Of a stretch of DNA of 64,000 nt, positions 54,300 through 64,000 are shown in pieces (within the stretch, counting starts at the first letter, position 1; every line of letters begins with the position of its first letter). The DNA comes from Pseudomonas paraglycinae (lineage in GTDB: Bacteria > Pseudomonadota > Gammaproteobacteria > Pseudomonadales > Pseudomonadaceae). The position numbers and the translations under genes were made by a program. Under the pieces are notes generated by a model. It did not search any database, had not been told where the DNA came from, and saw only the letters and a program-made list of their open reading frames with translations. The stretch covers positions 434,001 through 498,000 of the forward strand of contig NZ_BQHR01000001.1 of assembly GCF_021601625.1 (NCBI RefSeq), in the 5' to 3' direction.

Positions 54300-54450
54300 G
54301 AAAGCTGCAAGCTACAAGCTGCAAGCAAGAGCGAGTGTGTGACTCTCGATTACAGCTTATGGCTCTGAATTAATGAGGCTGCAACTGCAAGAAGGAGCGA
54401 TACCTGACTGCTCTTTCTTGCAGCTTGCAGCTTGAGGCTTGTAGCTGCCG
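54300..54450. repeat. GCTTGCAGCTT-type repeat pair with hairpin, family C, copy 2
   Basis: AGCTGCAAGCTACAAGCTGCAAG (54303-54325) and CTTGCAGCTTGCAGCTTGAGG (54418-54438) are inverse copies. A long hairpin forms from GCTGCAACTGCAAGAAGGAGC (54379-54399) with GCTCTTTCTTGCAGCTTGCAGC (54410-54431). It fills the gap between purH and purD and may end or attenuate the purH transcript. Confidence 0.7.
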
Positions 54451-54454
54451 TGTA

Positions 54455-56062
54455 TCAGTGACGGAAATGACGCATTCCCGTGAACACCATCGCGATGCCG
54501 GCTTCATCAGCAGCAGCAATCACTTCAGCATCACGCATCGAGCCACCTGGCTGGATCACCGCCGTGATACCGACCTTGGCCGCATTGTCCAGACCGTCGC
54601 GGAACGGGAAGAACGCGTCCGACGCCATTACCGAACCCGCCACTTGCAGACCGGCGTGCTCAGCCTTGATCGCCGCGATACGCGCGGAGTTCACGCGGCT
54701 CATCTGGCCGGCGCCGACACCGATGGTCTGGCGGTTTTTGGCGTAGACGATGGCGTTGGATTTGACGAACTTGGCCACTTTCCAGGCGAAGATCAGGTCG
54801 TGGACTTCCTGTTCGGTCGGCGCGCGCTTGGTCACCACTTTCAGGTCGTCGGCGCCGATCATGCCGATGTCGCGGCTCTGTACCAGCAGGCCGCCGTTGA
54901 CGCGCTTGTAGTCCCAGGCCGGAACGCGATCCGCCGACCACTCGCCGCAGGCCAGCAGGCGTACGTTGGCTTTGGCAGCAACGATGGCGCGGGCTTCTTC
55001 GCTGACGCTTGGTGCGATGATCACTTCAACGAACTGACGCTCGACGATCGCCTTGGCGGTCTCGGCATCCAGTTCACGGTTGAAGGCGATGATGCCGCCG
55101 AACGCCGATTCGGTGTCAGTGGCGTAGGCCAGTTCGTAGGCCTGACGGATGCCGCCTTCGGCGTCCGGGCTCACGGCCACGCCGCACGGGTTGGCGTGCT
55201 TGACGATCACGCAGGCCGGTTTGACGAAGCTCTTCACGCATTCCAGCGCGGCGTCGGTGTCGGCCACGTTGTTGTACGACAGTTCTTTGCCTTGCAGCTG
55301 GGTGGCGGTGGCGATGCCGACTTCGGCAGGCTTGGCTTCAACATAGAACGCCGCGCTCTGGTGCGGGTTCTCGCCGTAGCGCATTTCCTGGGCCTTGATG
55401 AACTGGCTGTTGAAGGTGCGCGGGAATTCGCTGCGACCTTCGGTGCTCAGGGTGTCAGCAGCCTGGTTCACGGTGCCCATGTAGTTGGCGATCATGCCGT
55501 CGTAGGCGGCGGTGTGTTCGAACGCCTTGAGCATCAGGTCGAAACGCTGAGCGTAGGTCAGGCCGCCGGCCTTGAGGTTTTCCAGGACGTTGGCGTAATC
55601 GCTGGCATTCACCACGATGGCCACGTCTTTGTGGTTTTTCGCCGCCGAACGGACCATGGTCGGGCCGCCGATGTCGATGTTCTCGATGGCGGTCGGCAGG
55701 TCGCAGCCTGGCTTGCTGATGGTGGCTTCGAACGGGTACAGGTTGACGGCTACCAGATCGATCGGCTTGATGCCGTGCTCGTTCATGATCGCGTCGTCGA
55801 TACCGCGACGACCGAGGATCCCGCCGTGGATTTTCGGGTGCAGGGTTTTCACCCGACCGTCCATCATCTCTGCGAAACCGGTGTAATCCGCGACTTCCAC
55901 TGCGGCCACGCCGTTGTCCTGCAGCAGTTTGAAGGTCCCGCCGGTGGAAAGGATTTCCACGCCCAGGGCTTCCAGCTCCCTGGCGAATTCGAGGATCCCG
56001 GTCTTGTCGGAAACACTGATCAAGGCGCGGCGGATCGGCAGGCGGGTAGTCTGGTCGGTCAT
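54455..56062 (-). CDS. purH: bifunctional AICAR transformylase / IMP cyclohydrolase
   Basis: This 535-residue enzyme performs the last two steps of IMP synthesis. The N-terminal cyclohydrolase has [36 protein letters not shown] and [18 protein letters not shown]. The C-terminal transformylase carries [24 protein letters not shown] and the ending [28 protein letters not shown]. The start at 56062 gives [12 protein letters not shown]. It lies between fis and purD on the same strand. Confidence 0.98.
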   Translation of the reverse strand: MTDQTTRLPIRRALISVSDKTGILEFARELEALGVEILSTGGTFKLLQDNGVAAVEVADYTGFAEMMDGRVKTLHPKIHGGILGRRGIDDAIMNEHGIKPIDLVAVNLYPFEATISKPGCDLPTAIENIDIGGPTMVRSAAKNHKDVAIVVNASDYANVLENLKAGGLTYAQRFDLMLKAFEHTAAYDGMIANYMGTVNQAADTLSTEGRSEFPRTFNSQFIKAQEMRYGENPHQSAAFYVEAKPAEVGIATATQLQGKELSYNNVADTDAALECVKSFVKPACVIVKHANPCGVAVSPDAEGGIRQAYELAYATDTESAFGGIIAFNRELDAETAKAIVERQFVEVIIAPSVSEEARAIVAAKANVRLLACGEWSADRVPAWDYKRVNGGLLVQSRDIGMIGADDLKVVTKRAPTEQEVHDLIFAWKVAKFVKSNAIVYAKNRQTIGVGAGQMSRVNSARIAAIKAEHAGLQVAGSVMASDAFFPFRDGLDNAAKVGITAVIQPGGSMRDAEVIAAADEAGIAMVFTGMRHFRH

Positions 56063-56093
56063 CTCAATTTCCATCAAAAGCAAGGGAAGTCAG

Positions 56094-56127
56094 CAAAAAA
56101 GGCGACCGGTTTTACGCGGGCGCCTTT
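56094..56127 (-). terminator. intrinsic terminator after fis
   Basis: On the minus strand AAAGGCG pairs with CGCCTTT and is followed by a T-run (CGCCTTTTTTGCTG). It lies 18 bases after the fis stop, in the 82-base gap before purH. Confidence 0.85.
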
Positions 56128-56144
56128 CTGGTTTGATTGAATGC

Positions 56145-56465
56145 TTACAGCAGATCGTACTGTTTGAGTTTCTTGCGCAGCGTGCCGCGGTTCAGTCCGA
56201 GCAGCTCGCTGGCCTTGGTCTGGTTGCCCTTGACGTAGTTCATCACGCTTTCGAGCAGGGGAGCCTCGACTTCGGAGAGCACCAGGTTGTACACGTCCGT
56301 GACGGACGCGCCCTCAAGGTGGGCGAAATAATTGTGCAGCGCCTTCTCGACACTCCCGCGAAGGGTCTGGCCTTCTTCGCTCGGGGTATTGAGGTGCTGT
56401 TTCAAATTCACGTTGTCGCTCACGGGTGTTGTTCCACTCACTAAAGTCTCGGTCATCATCGTCAT
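56145..56465 (-). CDS. fis: DNA-binding protein Fis
   Basis: This 106-residue nucleoid protein has the C-terminal helix-turn-helix [27 protein letters not shown] and the dimer helices [14 protein letters not shown] and [18 protein letters not shown]. Fis bends DNA and activates rRNA and tRNA promoters in fast growth. The start at 56465 overlaps the dusB stop by four bases (ATGA), the usual dusB-fis coupling. Confidence 0.97.
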   Translation of the reverse strand: MTMMTETLVSGTTPVSDNVNLKQHLNTPSEEGQTLRGSVEKALHNYFAHLEGASVTDVYNLVLSEVEAPLLESVMNYVKGNQTKASELLGLNRGTLRKKLKQYDLL

Positions 56466-57472
56466 GCGGCCACCCCTTCTCCGTCCCCTGTCAGGCTCTT
56501 GTAACGTTCGGCGAAGAACTCCCGAACGTTGGCGCATTGTGTTTCCGTACCATCCAAACGATTGAAGTGGGCGCGAAATTCCCTGGCGCCCGGCAAGGTT
56601 GCGAGATACCAGCCCACATGCTTGCGGGCAATTCGCACGCCCATCACGTCCCCATAGAAGGCGTGGAGGGCGGCCAGATGCTCAAGCAGAATGCGTTCCA
56701 CCTCGATCAGCTCCGGCGCCGGCAGTTTTTCGCCGGTACGCAGGAAGTGTTCGATCTCGCGAAAAATCCATGGCCGCCCCTGGGCGGCCCGGCCGATCAA
56801 CAGGCCATCGGCACCGGTCGCGTCGAGCACGTAGCGGGCCTTTTCCGGCGATACGATGTCGCCGTTGGCAAAGACCGGAATCGACACCGCCTGCTTGATC
56901 GCGGCAATGGTGTCGTACTCGGCTTCGCCGGTGTACAAGTCGGCGCGGGTGCGGCCATGCACCGCCAGCGCCGTGATCCCGGCCTGCTCGGCGATCTTCG
57001 CCACGGTCAGGCCGTTCTTGTTGTCGCGATCCCATCCGGTGCGGATCTTCAGGGTCACCGGCACATCAACTGCCGCCACGACGGCATGCAGGATCTCGGT
57101 AACCAGTGCTTCATCCTTCAACAACGCGGAGCCGGCGGCCTTGTTGCAGACCTTCTTCGCCGGGCAACCCATGTTGATATCAATAATCTGTGCGCCCAGT
57201 TCGACGTTGGCCCGGGCCGCATCCGCCAGCATCTGCGCATCGCCACCGGCGATCTGCACCGAGCGTGGCTCGGGATCGCCTTCGTGGATCATGCGCATGC
57301 GCGACTTGCGGGTGTTCCACAGGCTCATGTCACTGGTGACCATTTCCGAGACTACAAGCCCTGCGCCCAAACGCTTGCACAGCTGACGAAAGGGCTGGTC
57401 GGTGACTCCCGCCATCGGGGCGAGGATCAAGCCGTTCTGCAATGTATATGGGCCGATGCGTACCGCCGACAT
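56462..57472 (-). CDS. dusB: tRNA-dihydrouridine synthase B
   Basis: This 336-residue flavoenzyme reduces uridine in the tRNA D-loop. It has [16 protein letters not shown] at the start, [22 protein letters not shown] with the catalytic Cys, [15 protein letters not shown] and FANGDI, all typical of DusB. It is co-transcribed with fis; a candidate promoter lies at about 57524-57552. Confidence 0.97.
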   Translation of the reverse strand: MSAVRIGPYTLQNGLILAPMAGVTDQPFRQLCKRLGAGLVVSEMVTSDMSLWNTRKSRMRMIHEGDPEPRSVQIAGGDAQMLADAARANVELGAQIIDINMGCPAKKVCNKAAGSALLKDEALVTEILHAVVAAVDVPVTLKIRTGWDRDNKNGLTVAKIAEQAGITALAVHGRTRADLYTGEAEYDTIAAIKQAVSIPVFANGDIVSPEKARYVLDATGADGLLIGRAAQGRPWIFREIEHFLRTGEKLPAPELIEVERILLEHLAALHAFYGDVMGVRIARKHVGWYLATLPGAREFRAHFNRLDGTETQCANVREFFAERYKSLTGDGEGVAA

Positions 57473-57523
57473 AGGACTTCCCTGAAGTGGGGCCGGATCA
57501 TGAGAGTTCGAAAAAGGGTTGGC

Positions 57524-57552
57524 ATGATACCCGCTCTCGATGACTGGATAAA
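57524..57552 (-). promoter_or_regulatory. candidate promoter of dusB-fis
   Basis: On the minus strand TTTATC and TATCAT are spaced by 17 bases, about 50 bases before the dusB ATG. The -10 is good and the -35 poor. The region 57473-57657 otherwise contains no gene. Confidence 0.3.
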
Positions 57553-57657
57553 GGCTGAATTGAACAAAATCTGAACAGTTATTCTGTTATTACCGGCGGT
57601 TTGGTCGCGCGCTGCGCAGTCAGAAAACTGCCGTCAATCCGGGAGCGGTGAAGCGTT

Positions 57658-58926
57658 TCACTCGGGCGAGTGGAAACTCAGGCTGTAGTTCACGGCTTTC
57701 GGGCCTGGATCGAGGATGTCCAGGGCGATGTGGATCGGCGTCTGCGGCGGCATTTCCGCCATGCCTTCGAGGTCGCCGTTGAGGTATTCGCCGGGCTTGA
57801 AGCGACGACTGGCGATCAGGTGACCGTTGAGGTCGGCGAAGCGCAGCTCCAGCAGCGGAAACGGCTGCGAGAACGGCGCACGGTTGTAAATGATCGCGTC
57901 CACCACCAGCGCACCGCTGAATTCCGGGTGGCTGCGCACCACCAGGTTGCTGCTCTTGATCTTGGCGATATCCACCTTGGACGGCACCGTGCAGCCGACT
58001 TGCGGGCAGAGTTGCTGGAACCACGGCCGGTATTGATCCTGGCGCGCCAGTTCGTCGAAGTGATAGGCGATGTATTGTCCGCCCAGGCCGGCGGCGGCCA
58101 GCACGATGAGCAACAGCCAGAGCAGGCGACGGCCCCAGGGCGAGCGGCGTTTCTGCCAGTCCAGTTGCAGCGGGTCGTCGGTCAGATCCTGCAAGGCTTC
58201 GGCGCGGACACTGGTTTCGACGCGTTCGCGCTTTTTGCGCGGGGCTTCGATCAGTGGCAGTTCGTCATCGACGTCGTCGCTGGCCGACAGGCGTTCGCGG
58301 CGGGCATTCGGGTCGATCGGATCGTGCAGGCGCAGTTGCGGAATCGGCGGTTCGTCGTCGAGATCCACCGGCTCCAGCGACAGCGAAGGTTCGGTGCGCT
58401 CCGGTCGGACCGGTTCGGGCTCGATGGCTTCGGGTTCATCTTCGGCTTCGGGGGCGCGCTCATCTGCCGGTTCGCTGAACAGGCTGTCCGGCCACGTCGT
58501 GTCTTCCGGTTCGTGGCTATCGCGGCGAGCGCTCAGGGCGTCTTCGCGCGGGCGACCGAACTCGGTGGTCGGCTGGATTTCCCGTTGTTCGAGGCGGGCC
58601 AGTTCTTCGTCCAGATCCAGGCTGTCCAGATCCAGCTCGGCGGCGCTCCATTGCTTCTGGCTGATGGCGCGCGGCTCGGGCGTTTCGACGATGGCCGGTG
58701 GCTCGACAGGCGCCGGCTCGCTGATCGGTGGCGGCTCGCTGATTAACGGTGCCACCGGCGTGACTGCTTCCTTGCCTGCGTGTTGCTCCAGCAATTGCTT
58801 GGCGGCATTGAACACTTGCAGGCAGGAGCCGCAACGAACCACCCCGCGGGCCACGCTCAACTGAGCGTGGCTGACACGGAAACTGGTTTGGCAATGCGGG
58901 CACTGGGTGACGAAGCTGTCGGTCAT
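57658..58926 (-). CDS. zinc-ribbon and DUF3426 membrane protein
   Basis: This 422-residue protein starts MTDSFVTQCPHCQTSFRV with an MJ0042-type zinc ribbon (CPHC...CGSC, residues 9-36). A long acidic, proline-rich region (about 60-270) precedes one membrane segment (LLWLLLIVLAAAGLGGQYIAY) and the DUF3426 domain. The domain's function is unknown. The gene lies downstream of prmA on the minus strand, as in other Pseudomonas. Confidence 0.88.
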   Translation of the reverse strand: MTDSFVTQCPHCQTSFRVSHAQLSVARGVVRCGSCLQVFNAAKQLLEQHAGKEAVTPVAPLISEPPPISEPAPVEPPAIVETPEPRAISQKQWSAAELDLDSLDLDEELARLEQREIQPTTEFGRPREDALSARRDSHEPEDTTWPDSLFSEPADERAPEAEDEPEAIEPEPVRPERTEPSLSLEPVDLDDEPPIPQLRLHDPIDPNARRERLSASDDVDDELPLIEAPRKKRERVETSVRAEALQDLTDDPLQLDWQKRRSPWGRRLLWLLLIVLAAAGLGGQYIAYHFDELARQDQYRPWFQQLCPQVGCTVPSKVDIAKIKSSNLVVRSHPEFSGALVVDAIIYNRAPFSQPFPLLELRFADLNGHLIASRRFKPGEYLNGDLEGMAEMPPQTPIHIALDILDPGPKAVNYSLSFHSPE

Positions 58927-58956
58927 GCGGCGATCCGGATTGAGCAGGCGGTCATT

Positions 58957-59835
58957 CTAGCGCCGACGGCCGGTGATGCGCACCCAGCCATCACGATTGG
59001 CGATCGGGTCGAGATCGAAGTCCTGCGCGTAGGCGGCAGCGACTTCGTCACCTTGTTCGGCAAGAATCCCTGACAGCGCCAGACGCCCGCCGGACTTGAC
59101 CAGGCCGGACAGTTGCGGCGCCAGGGAAACCAGCGGGCCGGCCAGAATGTTGGCCACCAGCACGTCGGCTTTGACCTGCGGCAGGTCTTCCGGCAGGTAC
59201 AGCGGGAACAATTCGTCAGCGATGTTGTTGCGCCCGGCGTTGTCGCGGGAGGCTTCAAGTGCCTGCACGTCGATGTCGGTGCCCACGGCTTCTTTCGCGC
59301 CGAGCAGCAGGGCGGCAATCGCCAGAATCCCCGAGCCGCAGCCGAAGTCCAGCACGTTGCAGTCTTTCAGGTCCTGGCCGTCCAGCCATTCCAGGCACAG
59401 GGCGGTGGTCGGGTGAGTGCCGGTGCCGAACGCCAGGCCCGGATCCAGCAGCAGGTTGACCGCGTCCGGCTCCGGTGCGGCGTGCCAGCTCGGCACGATC
59501 CACAGGCGCTGACCGAAACGCATTGGCTGGAAACCGTCCATCCAGCTGCGTTCCCAGTCCTGGTCTTCGATCACTTCGCTGTGGTGCTCGGGCAGCGGGC
59601 TGCCAGTCAGCAGTTCCAGATGGGCCAGTACCGGAGCGGCTTCGGTGCCGCCCTCGAACAGGGCCAGCAGGTGGGTGTGCGCCCACAGCGGGGTGGTATT
59701 GAGTTCCGGTTCGAAGATCGGCTGATCTTCGGCGTCCATGAAGGTCACCGAAACGGCGCCCACTTCAAGGAAAGCGTCTTCGTAGGTTTCGGCTTGTTCT
59801 GGGCTGATGGCGAGACGGACTTGCAGCCAAGGCAT
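58957..59835 (-). CDS. prmA: ribosomal protein L11 methyltransferase
   Basis: This 292-residue AdoMet enzyme trimethylates ribosomal protein L11. It has the N-terminal substrate domain ([16 protein letters not shown]) and the Rossmann motif [20 protein letters not shown], with [21 protein letters not shown] and VANILAGPL. The start at 59835 is the conserved MPWLQV. It is followed by the DUF3426 gene after 30 bases. Confidence 0.97.
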   Translation of the reverse strand: MPWLQVRLAISPEQAETYEDAFLEVGAVSVTFMDAEDQPIFEPELNTTPLWAHTHLLALFEGGTEAAPVLAHLELLTGSPLPEHHSEVIEDQDWERSWMDGFQPMRFGQRLWIVPSWHAAPEPDAVNLLLDPGLAFGTGTHPTTALCLEWLDGQDLKDCNVLDFGCGSGILAIAALLLGAKEAVGTDIDVQALEASRDNAGRNNIADELFPLYLPEDLPQVKADVLVANILAGPLVSLAPQLSGLVKSGGRLALSGILAEQGDEVAAAYAQDFDLDPIANRDGWVRITGRRR

Positions 59836-59955
59836 GGCGGGCACCTGTGAAAAAGATTGATTGCAGCCTAGCGGCCTGCGAGAAGCGCGCAAGTTTACGC
59901 GAGCGCGACGGTTTTGTGGGAGCGGGGAATGTGTGAGCAGATGAAACCTTCGGAA

Positions 59956-59990
59956 ACAACAAAGCCGCCCGAAGGCGGCCTTGTCTGGTG
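59956..59990 (-). terminator. intrinsic terminator after accC
   Basis: On the minus strand AAGGCCGCC-TTCG-GGCGGCTTT is followed by TTGTTGTTT. The UUCG tetraloop and the position 12 bases after the accC stop at 60002 make this a strong terminator for aroQ-accB-accC. Confidence 0.9.
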
Positions 59991-60001
59991 CGGGCTGAAG
60001 C

Positions 60002-61360
60002 TTAGTGCTTCTCGCCAGCCAGCTTGTGCTCGAGGTAGTGAATGTTCACGCCCCCTTTGCAGAAGCCTTCGTCACGGGTCAGATCACGGTGCAGCGGGAT
60101 GTTGGTCTTGATCCCGTCGACCACGATTTCGTCCAGGGCATTGCGCATGCGGGCCATGGCTTCGTCGCGGGTCGCGCCGTAAGTGATCAGCTTGCCGATC
60201 AGCGAGTCGTAGTTCGGCGGAACGGCATAACCGCTGTACAGGTGCGAATCGACGCGAACGCCGTTGCCGCCTGGAGCGTGGAAATGCTTGACCGTACCCG
60301 GGCTCGGCATGAAGGTCTTTGGATCTTCAGCGTTGATCCGGCATTCCAGCGAGTGACCGCGGATCACCACATCATCCTGGGTATACGACAGCTTGTTGCC
60401 AGCGGCGATGCTGAGCATCTCCTTGACGATGTCGATACCGGTGACCATTTCCGAAACCGGGTGCTCCACCTGAACACGGGTGTTCATTTCGATGAAGTAG
60501 AAACGACCGTTCTCGTACAGGAACTCGAAGGTGCCGGCGCCACGGTAGCCGATGTCGATGCACGCCTTGACGCAGCGGGCCAGGACTTCCTTGCGCGCGT
60601 TCTCGTCGATGCCCGGTGCCGGCGCTTCTTCGAGAACCTTCTGGTGACGGCGTTGCAGCGAGCAATCGCGGTCACCCAGATGGATGGCGTTGCCCTGGCC
60701 GTCGGACAGAACCTGCACTTCGACGTGACGCGGGTTGGTCAGGAATTTTTCCAGATAGACCATCGGGTTGCCGAACGCCGCGCCTGCTTCGGAGCGGGTC
60801 AGTTTCGCCGAGGCGATCAGGTCTTCTTCCTTGTGCACCACGCGCATGCCGCGACCACCACCGCCGCCGGCGGCCTTGATGATCACCGGGTAGCCGACTT
60901 CACGACCGATGCGCAGTGCCGTTTCCTCGTCTTCCGGCAGCGGGCCGTCGGAACCTGGAACGGTTGGCACGCCCGCTTCGATCATCGCGTGCTTGGCCGA
61001 TACCTTGTCGCCCATCAGGCGAATGGTTTCGGCTTTCGGGCCGATGAAGGCGAAGCCGGAGTTCTCGACCTGCTCGGCGAAATCAGCGTTTTCCGCGAGG
61101 AAACCGTAGCCTGGGTGAATGGCGGTAGCGCCAGTCACTTCAGCGGCCGCAATGATTGCCGGGATGTGCAGGTAGGACTGAGCGGCAGAAGCCGGGCCGA
61201 TGCAGACGGATTCGTCTGCCAGACCCAGGTGCATCAGCTCTTTGTCGGCCTTGGAGTAAACGGCGACGGTCTTGATGCCCATCTCTTTGCAGGCACGCAG
61301 AATCCGCAGGGCGATCTCACCGCGGTTAGCGATCAGAACTTTTTCCAACTTCGCAGTCAT
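60002..61360 (-). CDS. accC: acetyl-CoA carboxylase biotin carboxylase subunit
   Basis: This 452-residue ATP-grasp enzyme carboxylates biotin on AccB. It starts [24 protein letters not shown] and has [29 protein letters not shown] and [20 protein letters not shown]. It provides malonyl-CoA for fatty-acid synthesis. The start at 61360 is chosen; an in-frame start at 61381 would overlap accB. Confidence 0.98.
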   Translation of the reverse strand: MTAKLEKVLIANRGEIALRILRACKEMGIKTVAVYSKADKELMHLGLADESVCIGPASAAQSYLHIPAIIAAAEVTGATAIHPGYGFLAENADFAEQVENSGFAFIGPKAETIRLMGDKVSAKHAMIEAGVPTVPGSDGPLPEDEETALRIGREVGYPVIIKAAGGGGGRGMRVVHKEEDLIASAKLTRSEAGAAFGNPMVYLEKFLTNPRHVEVQVLSDGQGNAIHLGDRDCSLQRRHQKVLEEAPAPGIDENARKEVLARCVKACIDIGYRGAGTFEFLYENGRFYFIEMNTRVQVEHPVSEMVTGIDIVKEMLSIAAGNKLSYTQDDVVIRGHSLECRINAEDPKTFMPSPGTVKHFHAPGGNGVRVDSHLYSGYAVPPNYDSLIGKLITYGATRDEAMARMRNALDEIVVDGIKTNIPLHRDLTRDEGFCKGGVNIHYLEHKLAGEKH

Positions 61361-61377
61361 CAAAGGCTCTCCGCAGT

Positions 61378-61845
61378 TCAAACGATGGTGAACAGCGGTT
61401 GGTCGTACTCAACCGGCTGGCCGTCTTCGACGAGGATGGACTCGATCACACCGCTGGTTTCAGCTTCGATGTGGTTCATCATCTTCATGGCTTCGACGAT
61501 GCACAGGGTGTCGCCTTTCTTCACGGTCTGGCCGACTTCAACGAAGGACGGCGAGGTTGGCGAAGATTTGCGATAGAAGGTGCCGACCATCGGCGAACGG
61601 GCAACGGTGCCGTTCAGCGCTGGAGCAGCAGCGGCAGCTGGAGCTGCGGCAGCAGCAACCGGAGCGGCAGCGGCGGCAGGTGCAGCGGCCGGAGCCTGCA
61701 TCGGAGCCGGAGCGTAGTACTGCTGCGCCGGGGTCTTGCTGTGACGGCTGATGCGTACGGACTCTTCGCCTTCCTTGATCTCGAGCTCGTCGATGCCGGA
61801 CTCTTCCAGCAATTCGATCAGTTTCTTAACTTTACGGATATCCAT
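61378..61845 (-). CDS. accB: acetyl-CoA carboxylase biotin carboxyl carrier protein
   Basis: This 155-residue carrier has an N-terminal helical domain, an Ala/Pro-rich linker (about 43-80) and a biotinyl domain with the biotinylated lysine in [11 protein letters not shown]. The [18 protein letters not shown] thumb loop is typical of AccB. It lies between aroQ and accC with gaps of 24 and 17 bases, forming one operon. Confidence 0.98.
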   Translation of the reverse strand: MDIRKVKKLIELLEESGIDELEIKEGEESVRISRHSKTPAQQYYAPAPMQAPAAAPAAAAAPVAAAAAPAAAAAPALNGTVARSPMVGTFYRKSSPTSPSFVEVGQTVKKGDTLCIVEAMKMMNHIEAETSGVIESILVEDGQPVEYDQPLFTIV

Positions 61846-61869
61846 GAATCATCAACTCCCAAGGGTCGG

Positions 61870-62325
61870 TCAGGGGCGTATAGCTTGTTGTTCAAGCTGC
61901 TCTAGTGCAGCCTCCAGGGCCAGTCGATAACCGCTGGCGCCAAGGCCGCAGATCACTCCTACCGCTACGTCGGAGAAGTAAGAGTGATGGCGGAAAGGTT
62001 CGCGTTTGTGCACGTTGGACAAATGCACTTCGATGAATGGGATGCTCACTCCCAGCAGCGCGTCACGTAATGCGACACTTGTGTGTGTAAATGCTGCCGG
62101 GTTGATCAGAATGAAGTCCACGCCCTCGCCGCGTGCGGCGTGGATGCGGTCGATCAATTCGTACTCGGCGTTGCTTTGCAGATACAGCAGATGATGGCCG
62201 GCTTCACGGGCGCGGCGTTCCAGATCCTGATTGATCTGCGCCAGGGTGGTCGACCCGTAGGTCCCGGGTTCCCGGGTGCCGAGCAGGTTCAGGTTGGGGC
62301 CGTGCAGCACCAGTAGCGTTGCCAT
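61870..62325 (-). CDS. aroQ: type II 3-dehydroquinate dehydratase
   Basis: This 151-residue shikimate-pathway enzyme starts with [20 protein letters not shown], containing the active-site loop Tyr and Asn. It also has [16 protein letters not shown] and [19 protein letters not shown], with the catalytic His. It is first in the operon with accB and accC. Confidence 0.97.
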   Translation of the reverse strand: MATLLVLHGPNLNLLGTREPGTYGSTTLAQINQDLERRAREAGHHLLYLQSNAEYELIDRIHAARGEGVDFILINPAAFTHTSVALRDALLGVSIPFIEVHLSNVHKREPFRHHSYFSDVAVGVICGLGASGYRLALEAALEQLEQQAIRP

Positions 62326-62369
62326 CTGCGTGTTCCTTGTTATGGGTGAGCCTTCGTCAGAACCCGGCG

Positions 62370-62399
62370 ACTATGCCGCAAAGACTTTGTGACTGTCCA
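62370..62399 (-). promoter_or_regulatory. candidate sigma-70 promoter of aroQ-accB-accC
   Basis: On the minus strand TGGACA and CATAGT are spaced by 18 bases, about 45 bases before the aroQ ATG. AAGGAAC stands just before the start. The 132-base gap to the dsbD stop holds no gene. Confidence 0.45.
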
Positions 62400-62457
62400 G
62401 TTCTCTGCAATAGCCAGCACGATGACCGATGTTTGCGCAAAATATGTGACTGACTGA

Positions 62458-64000
62458 TTAAATCCGGTCATTCGCTTTGGCAACACGTTCGGCGAAGTCG
62501 CTGGCGTTGATCTCGCCGATCACCCGCACATCGCGACGTTCCGCCCCGTCCTTGCCGAAGAACATCAGCGCCGGTGGGCCGAACAGGTTGTAGCGGTCGA
62601 GCAGGGTGCGCTGTTCGGCATTGCTCGCGGTGATGTCGAAGCGGATCAGCCGGTAACCCTTGAGCCGATCCACGACTGTCGCGTCATTGAGCACTTCGTG
62701 TTCGATGACTTTGCAACTGATGCACCAGTCGGCGTACCAGTCGAGCAGCAGCGGGATGCCGGCGGTTTTCGCTTCGAGCAGCACTCGATCCAGTTCCGTC
62801 GGGGTGCTGACGGTCTGCCACGAACCGCTGTTTTGCGCAGTCGAGCCGCTGTCGGCAAGGCGTGCCGGGGCTATCGGATTCAACGGGTCGGTCTGCCCGC
62901 TGAACGCGCCGTACCAGCAGGCCAGCGCATAAAACAGCAGGAACAGGCCGAGCAGCTGGCCGAGGCGTTTGCGCGGCGGTTTGTAGACAAATTCCAGAGC
63001 ACCGAGGAACAGGCCAACGCCACCAGCCAGCAAGCCGATCAGCAGCAAGGTGATCTGCCCCGGCAACACGCGGCTGAGCAGGCCGATGGCCAGCCCGAGC
63101 AGCAACACGCCGATGCCATTCTTCACGTACATCATCCACGGCCCGCTTTTCGGCAGCCACGCCGCGCCGCCGGTAGCCACCAGCAACAGCGGTGCGCCCA
63201 TGCCCAGCCCGAGCATGAACAGCTTCAGGCCGCCGCCCAGCGCATCGCCGCTGGCGCTTATATAAAGCAGCGCGCCGGCCAGCGGGGCGGAAACGCATGG
63301 CGATACCAGCAGACTCGACACCACACCCAATACCGCGGCACCCCACAGCGAGCCGCCTTCAGTGCGGCCGGCGATCCGGTCGAGACGGCTGCTGATGAAG
63401 TGCGGCAGTTTCAGCTCGAATACGCCGAACATCGCCAGCGCGAACACCGCAAAGAACATCGCGAACGGCACAAGCACCCACGCTGACTGCAGCCGCGCCT
63501 GCAAATTCAGTTGCGCGCCGAACAGCCCCATCAGCGCCCCAAGCAGCGCGAAGCACGCAGCCATCGGCAGCACATAAGCGAGGGACAGATTGAAGCCACG
63601 CAAACCACCGACCTGACCGCGTAACACCACGCCGGACAGGATCGGCAGCATCGGCAATACACAAGGCGTGAAGGTCAAGCCCAGGCCAGCCAGAAAAAAC
63701 AGCGCCAGATCACGCCAGTCCCAACCCTTCACCGGAGCGGGCGCGTCATTCGCCGCTGCGTTGCCCTCGATGCTCAGGCGTTCGGTTTCCGGTGGGTAGC
63801 ACAAACCCTTGTCGGCACAGCCCTGATAGGTGACGGCCAGCGTGAAGGCTCTGGAATCATTGCGCGGCAGTTCCACATCGAGAATGCCGTGGTAGACCTC
63901 GACGTCGCCGAAATACTCGTCGTGTTTCTGTTCGCCTTGGGGCAGTTGTGCGGCGCCAAGTTTTACCTCGGCAGGCTCGGCACGAAACTGGAAACGATGG
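62458..64000 (-). CDS. dsbD: thiol:disulfide interchange protein DsbD, N-terminus beyond window
   Basis: The reading frame stays open to the right edge, so the protein lacks its signal peptide and start here; at least 513 residues are present. The remaining alpha-domain end carries the CADKGLCYPPE pair. An eight-helix central region follows, with FTPCVLPMLPILSGVVLRG and SPCVSAPLAGALLY, whose two Cys carry electrons across the membrane. The C-terminal thioredoxin-like domain has WYADWCISCKVIEHEVL. DsbD supplies reductant to periplasmic DsbC, DsbE or DsbG. Its stop is 132 bases from aroQ. Confidence 0.95.
   Translation of the reverse strand, partial: HRFQFRAEPAEVKLGAAQLPQGEQKHDEYFGDVEVYHGILDVELPRNDSRAFTLAVTYQGCADKGLCYPPETERLSIEGNAAANDAPAPVKGWDWRDLALFFLAGLGLTFTPCVLPMLPILSGVVLRGQVGGLRGFNLSLAYVLPMAACFALLGALMGLFGAQLNLQARLQSAWVLVPFAMFFAVFALAMFGVFELKLPHFISSRLDRIAGRTEGGSLWGAAVLGVVSSLLVSPCVSAPLAGALLYISASGDALGGGLKLFMLGLGMGAPLLLVATGGAAWLPKSGPWMMYVKNGIGVLLLGLAIGLLSRVLPGQITLLLIGLLAGGVGLFLGALEFVYKPPRKRLGQLLGLFLLFYALACWYGAFSGQTDPLNPIAPARLADSGSTAQNSGSWQTVSTPTELDRVLLEAKTAGIPLLLDWYADWCISCKVIEHEVLNDATVVDRLKGYRLIRFDITASNAEQRTLLDRYNLFGPPALMFFGKDGAERRDVRVIGEINASDFAERVAKANDRI

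Overview
This window reads as chromosome of a fluorescent Pseudomonas (P. fluorescens group). The basis is high-GC coding sequence, the run retS-purD-purH-fis-dusB-(DUF3426)-prmA-accC-accB-aroQ-dsbD, a urt-ure urea block with two GNAT genes inside the ure operon, and several families of short palindromic repeats between genes. The gene order around retS and urt matches what I remember of P. aeruginosa PAO1 (about PA4845-PA4868). Here, however, roughly 26 kb of other genes lie between the urea block and retS.

Layout. 1-5968: end of an AraC-type regulator, a PsiF-family periplasmic protein, an AI-2E-type permease, a YegD-like Hsp70, the cbpA-cbpM co-chaperone pair and a small histidine kinase. 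6147-13199: one giant gene (2350 aa) with a dermonecrotic-toxin-like N-terminus, three leucine-rich-repeat arrays and a C-terminal NEL-type E3 ubiquitin ligase domain. 13248-23599 (minus): urtABCDE, ureD, ureA, two acetyltransferases, ureB, ureC, with a near-consensus sigma-54 promoter before urtA. ureE, ureF and ureG are not in the window. 23805-34219 (minus): an iron-complex or cobalamin-type ABC importer with a TonB-dependent receptor, then a copper set (PepSY membrane protein, OprC-like receptor, two DUF2946 proteins, a PCuAC chaperone). 34406-41919: cobalamin ring-modification genes, divergently arranged (cobK-cbiD-cobL minus; cobG-cobH-cobI-cobJ plus). 42244-49383: a second giant gene (2379 aa) with a TcdA/TcdB-type glycosyltransferase, a Cys-His-Asp protease-like segment and a TcdA/TcdB-like pore region, lying between two strong hairpin terminators. 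49450-64000 (minus): marC, then housekeeping genes from retS to dsbD, which is cut by the window end.

How it fits together. The conserved backbone covers nitrogen scavenging (urea uptake and hydrolysis), purine synthesis, fatty-acid precursor synthesis, protein folding and disulfide handling, and the Gac/Rsm switch (RetS). Two very large eukaryote-directed toxin or effector genes stand in this backbone. Neither has a signal peptide, a recognisable secretion system, a chaperone or an immunity gene beside it. The ribosome-binding site of the second toxin matches the RsmA/RsmE consensus exactly, and that of the first sits in the loop of a small hairpin. Both may therefore be controlled post-transcriptionally by the Gac/Rsm pathway that RetS feeds into.

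Limits. All family assignments come from reading motifs and from recalled family knowledge; no database search was run. Promoters, terminators and repeat families were called by eye.
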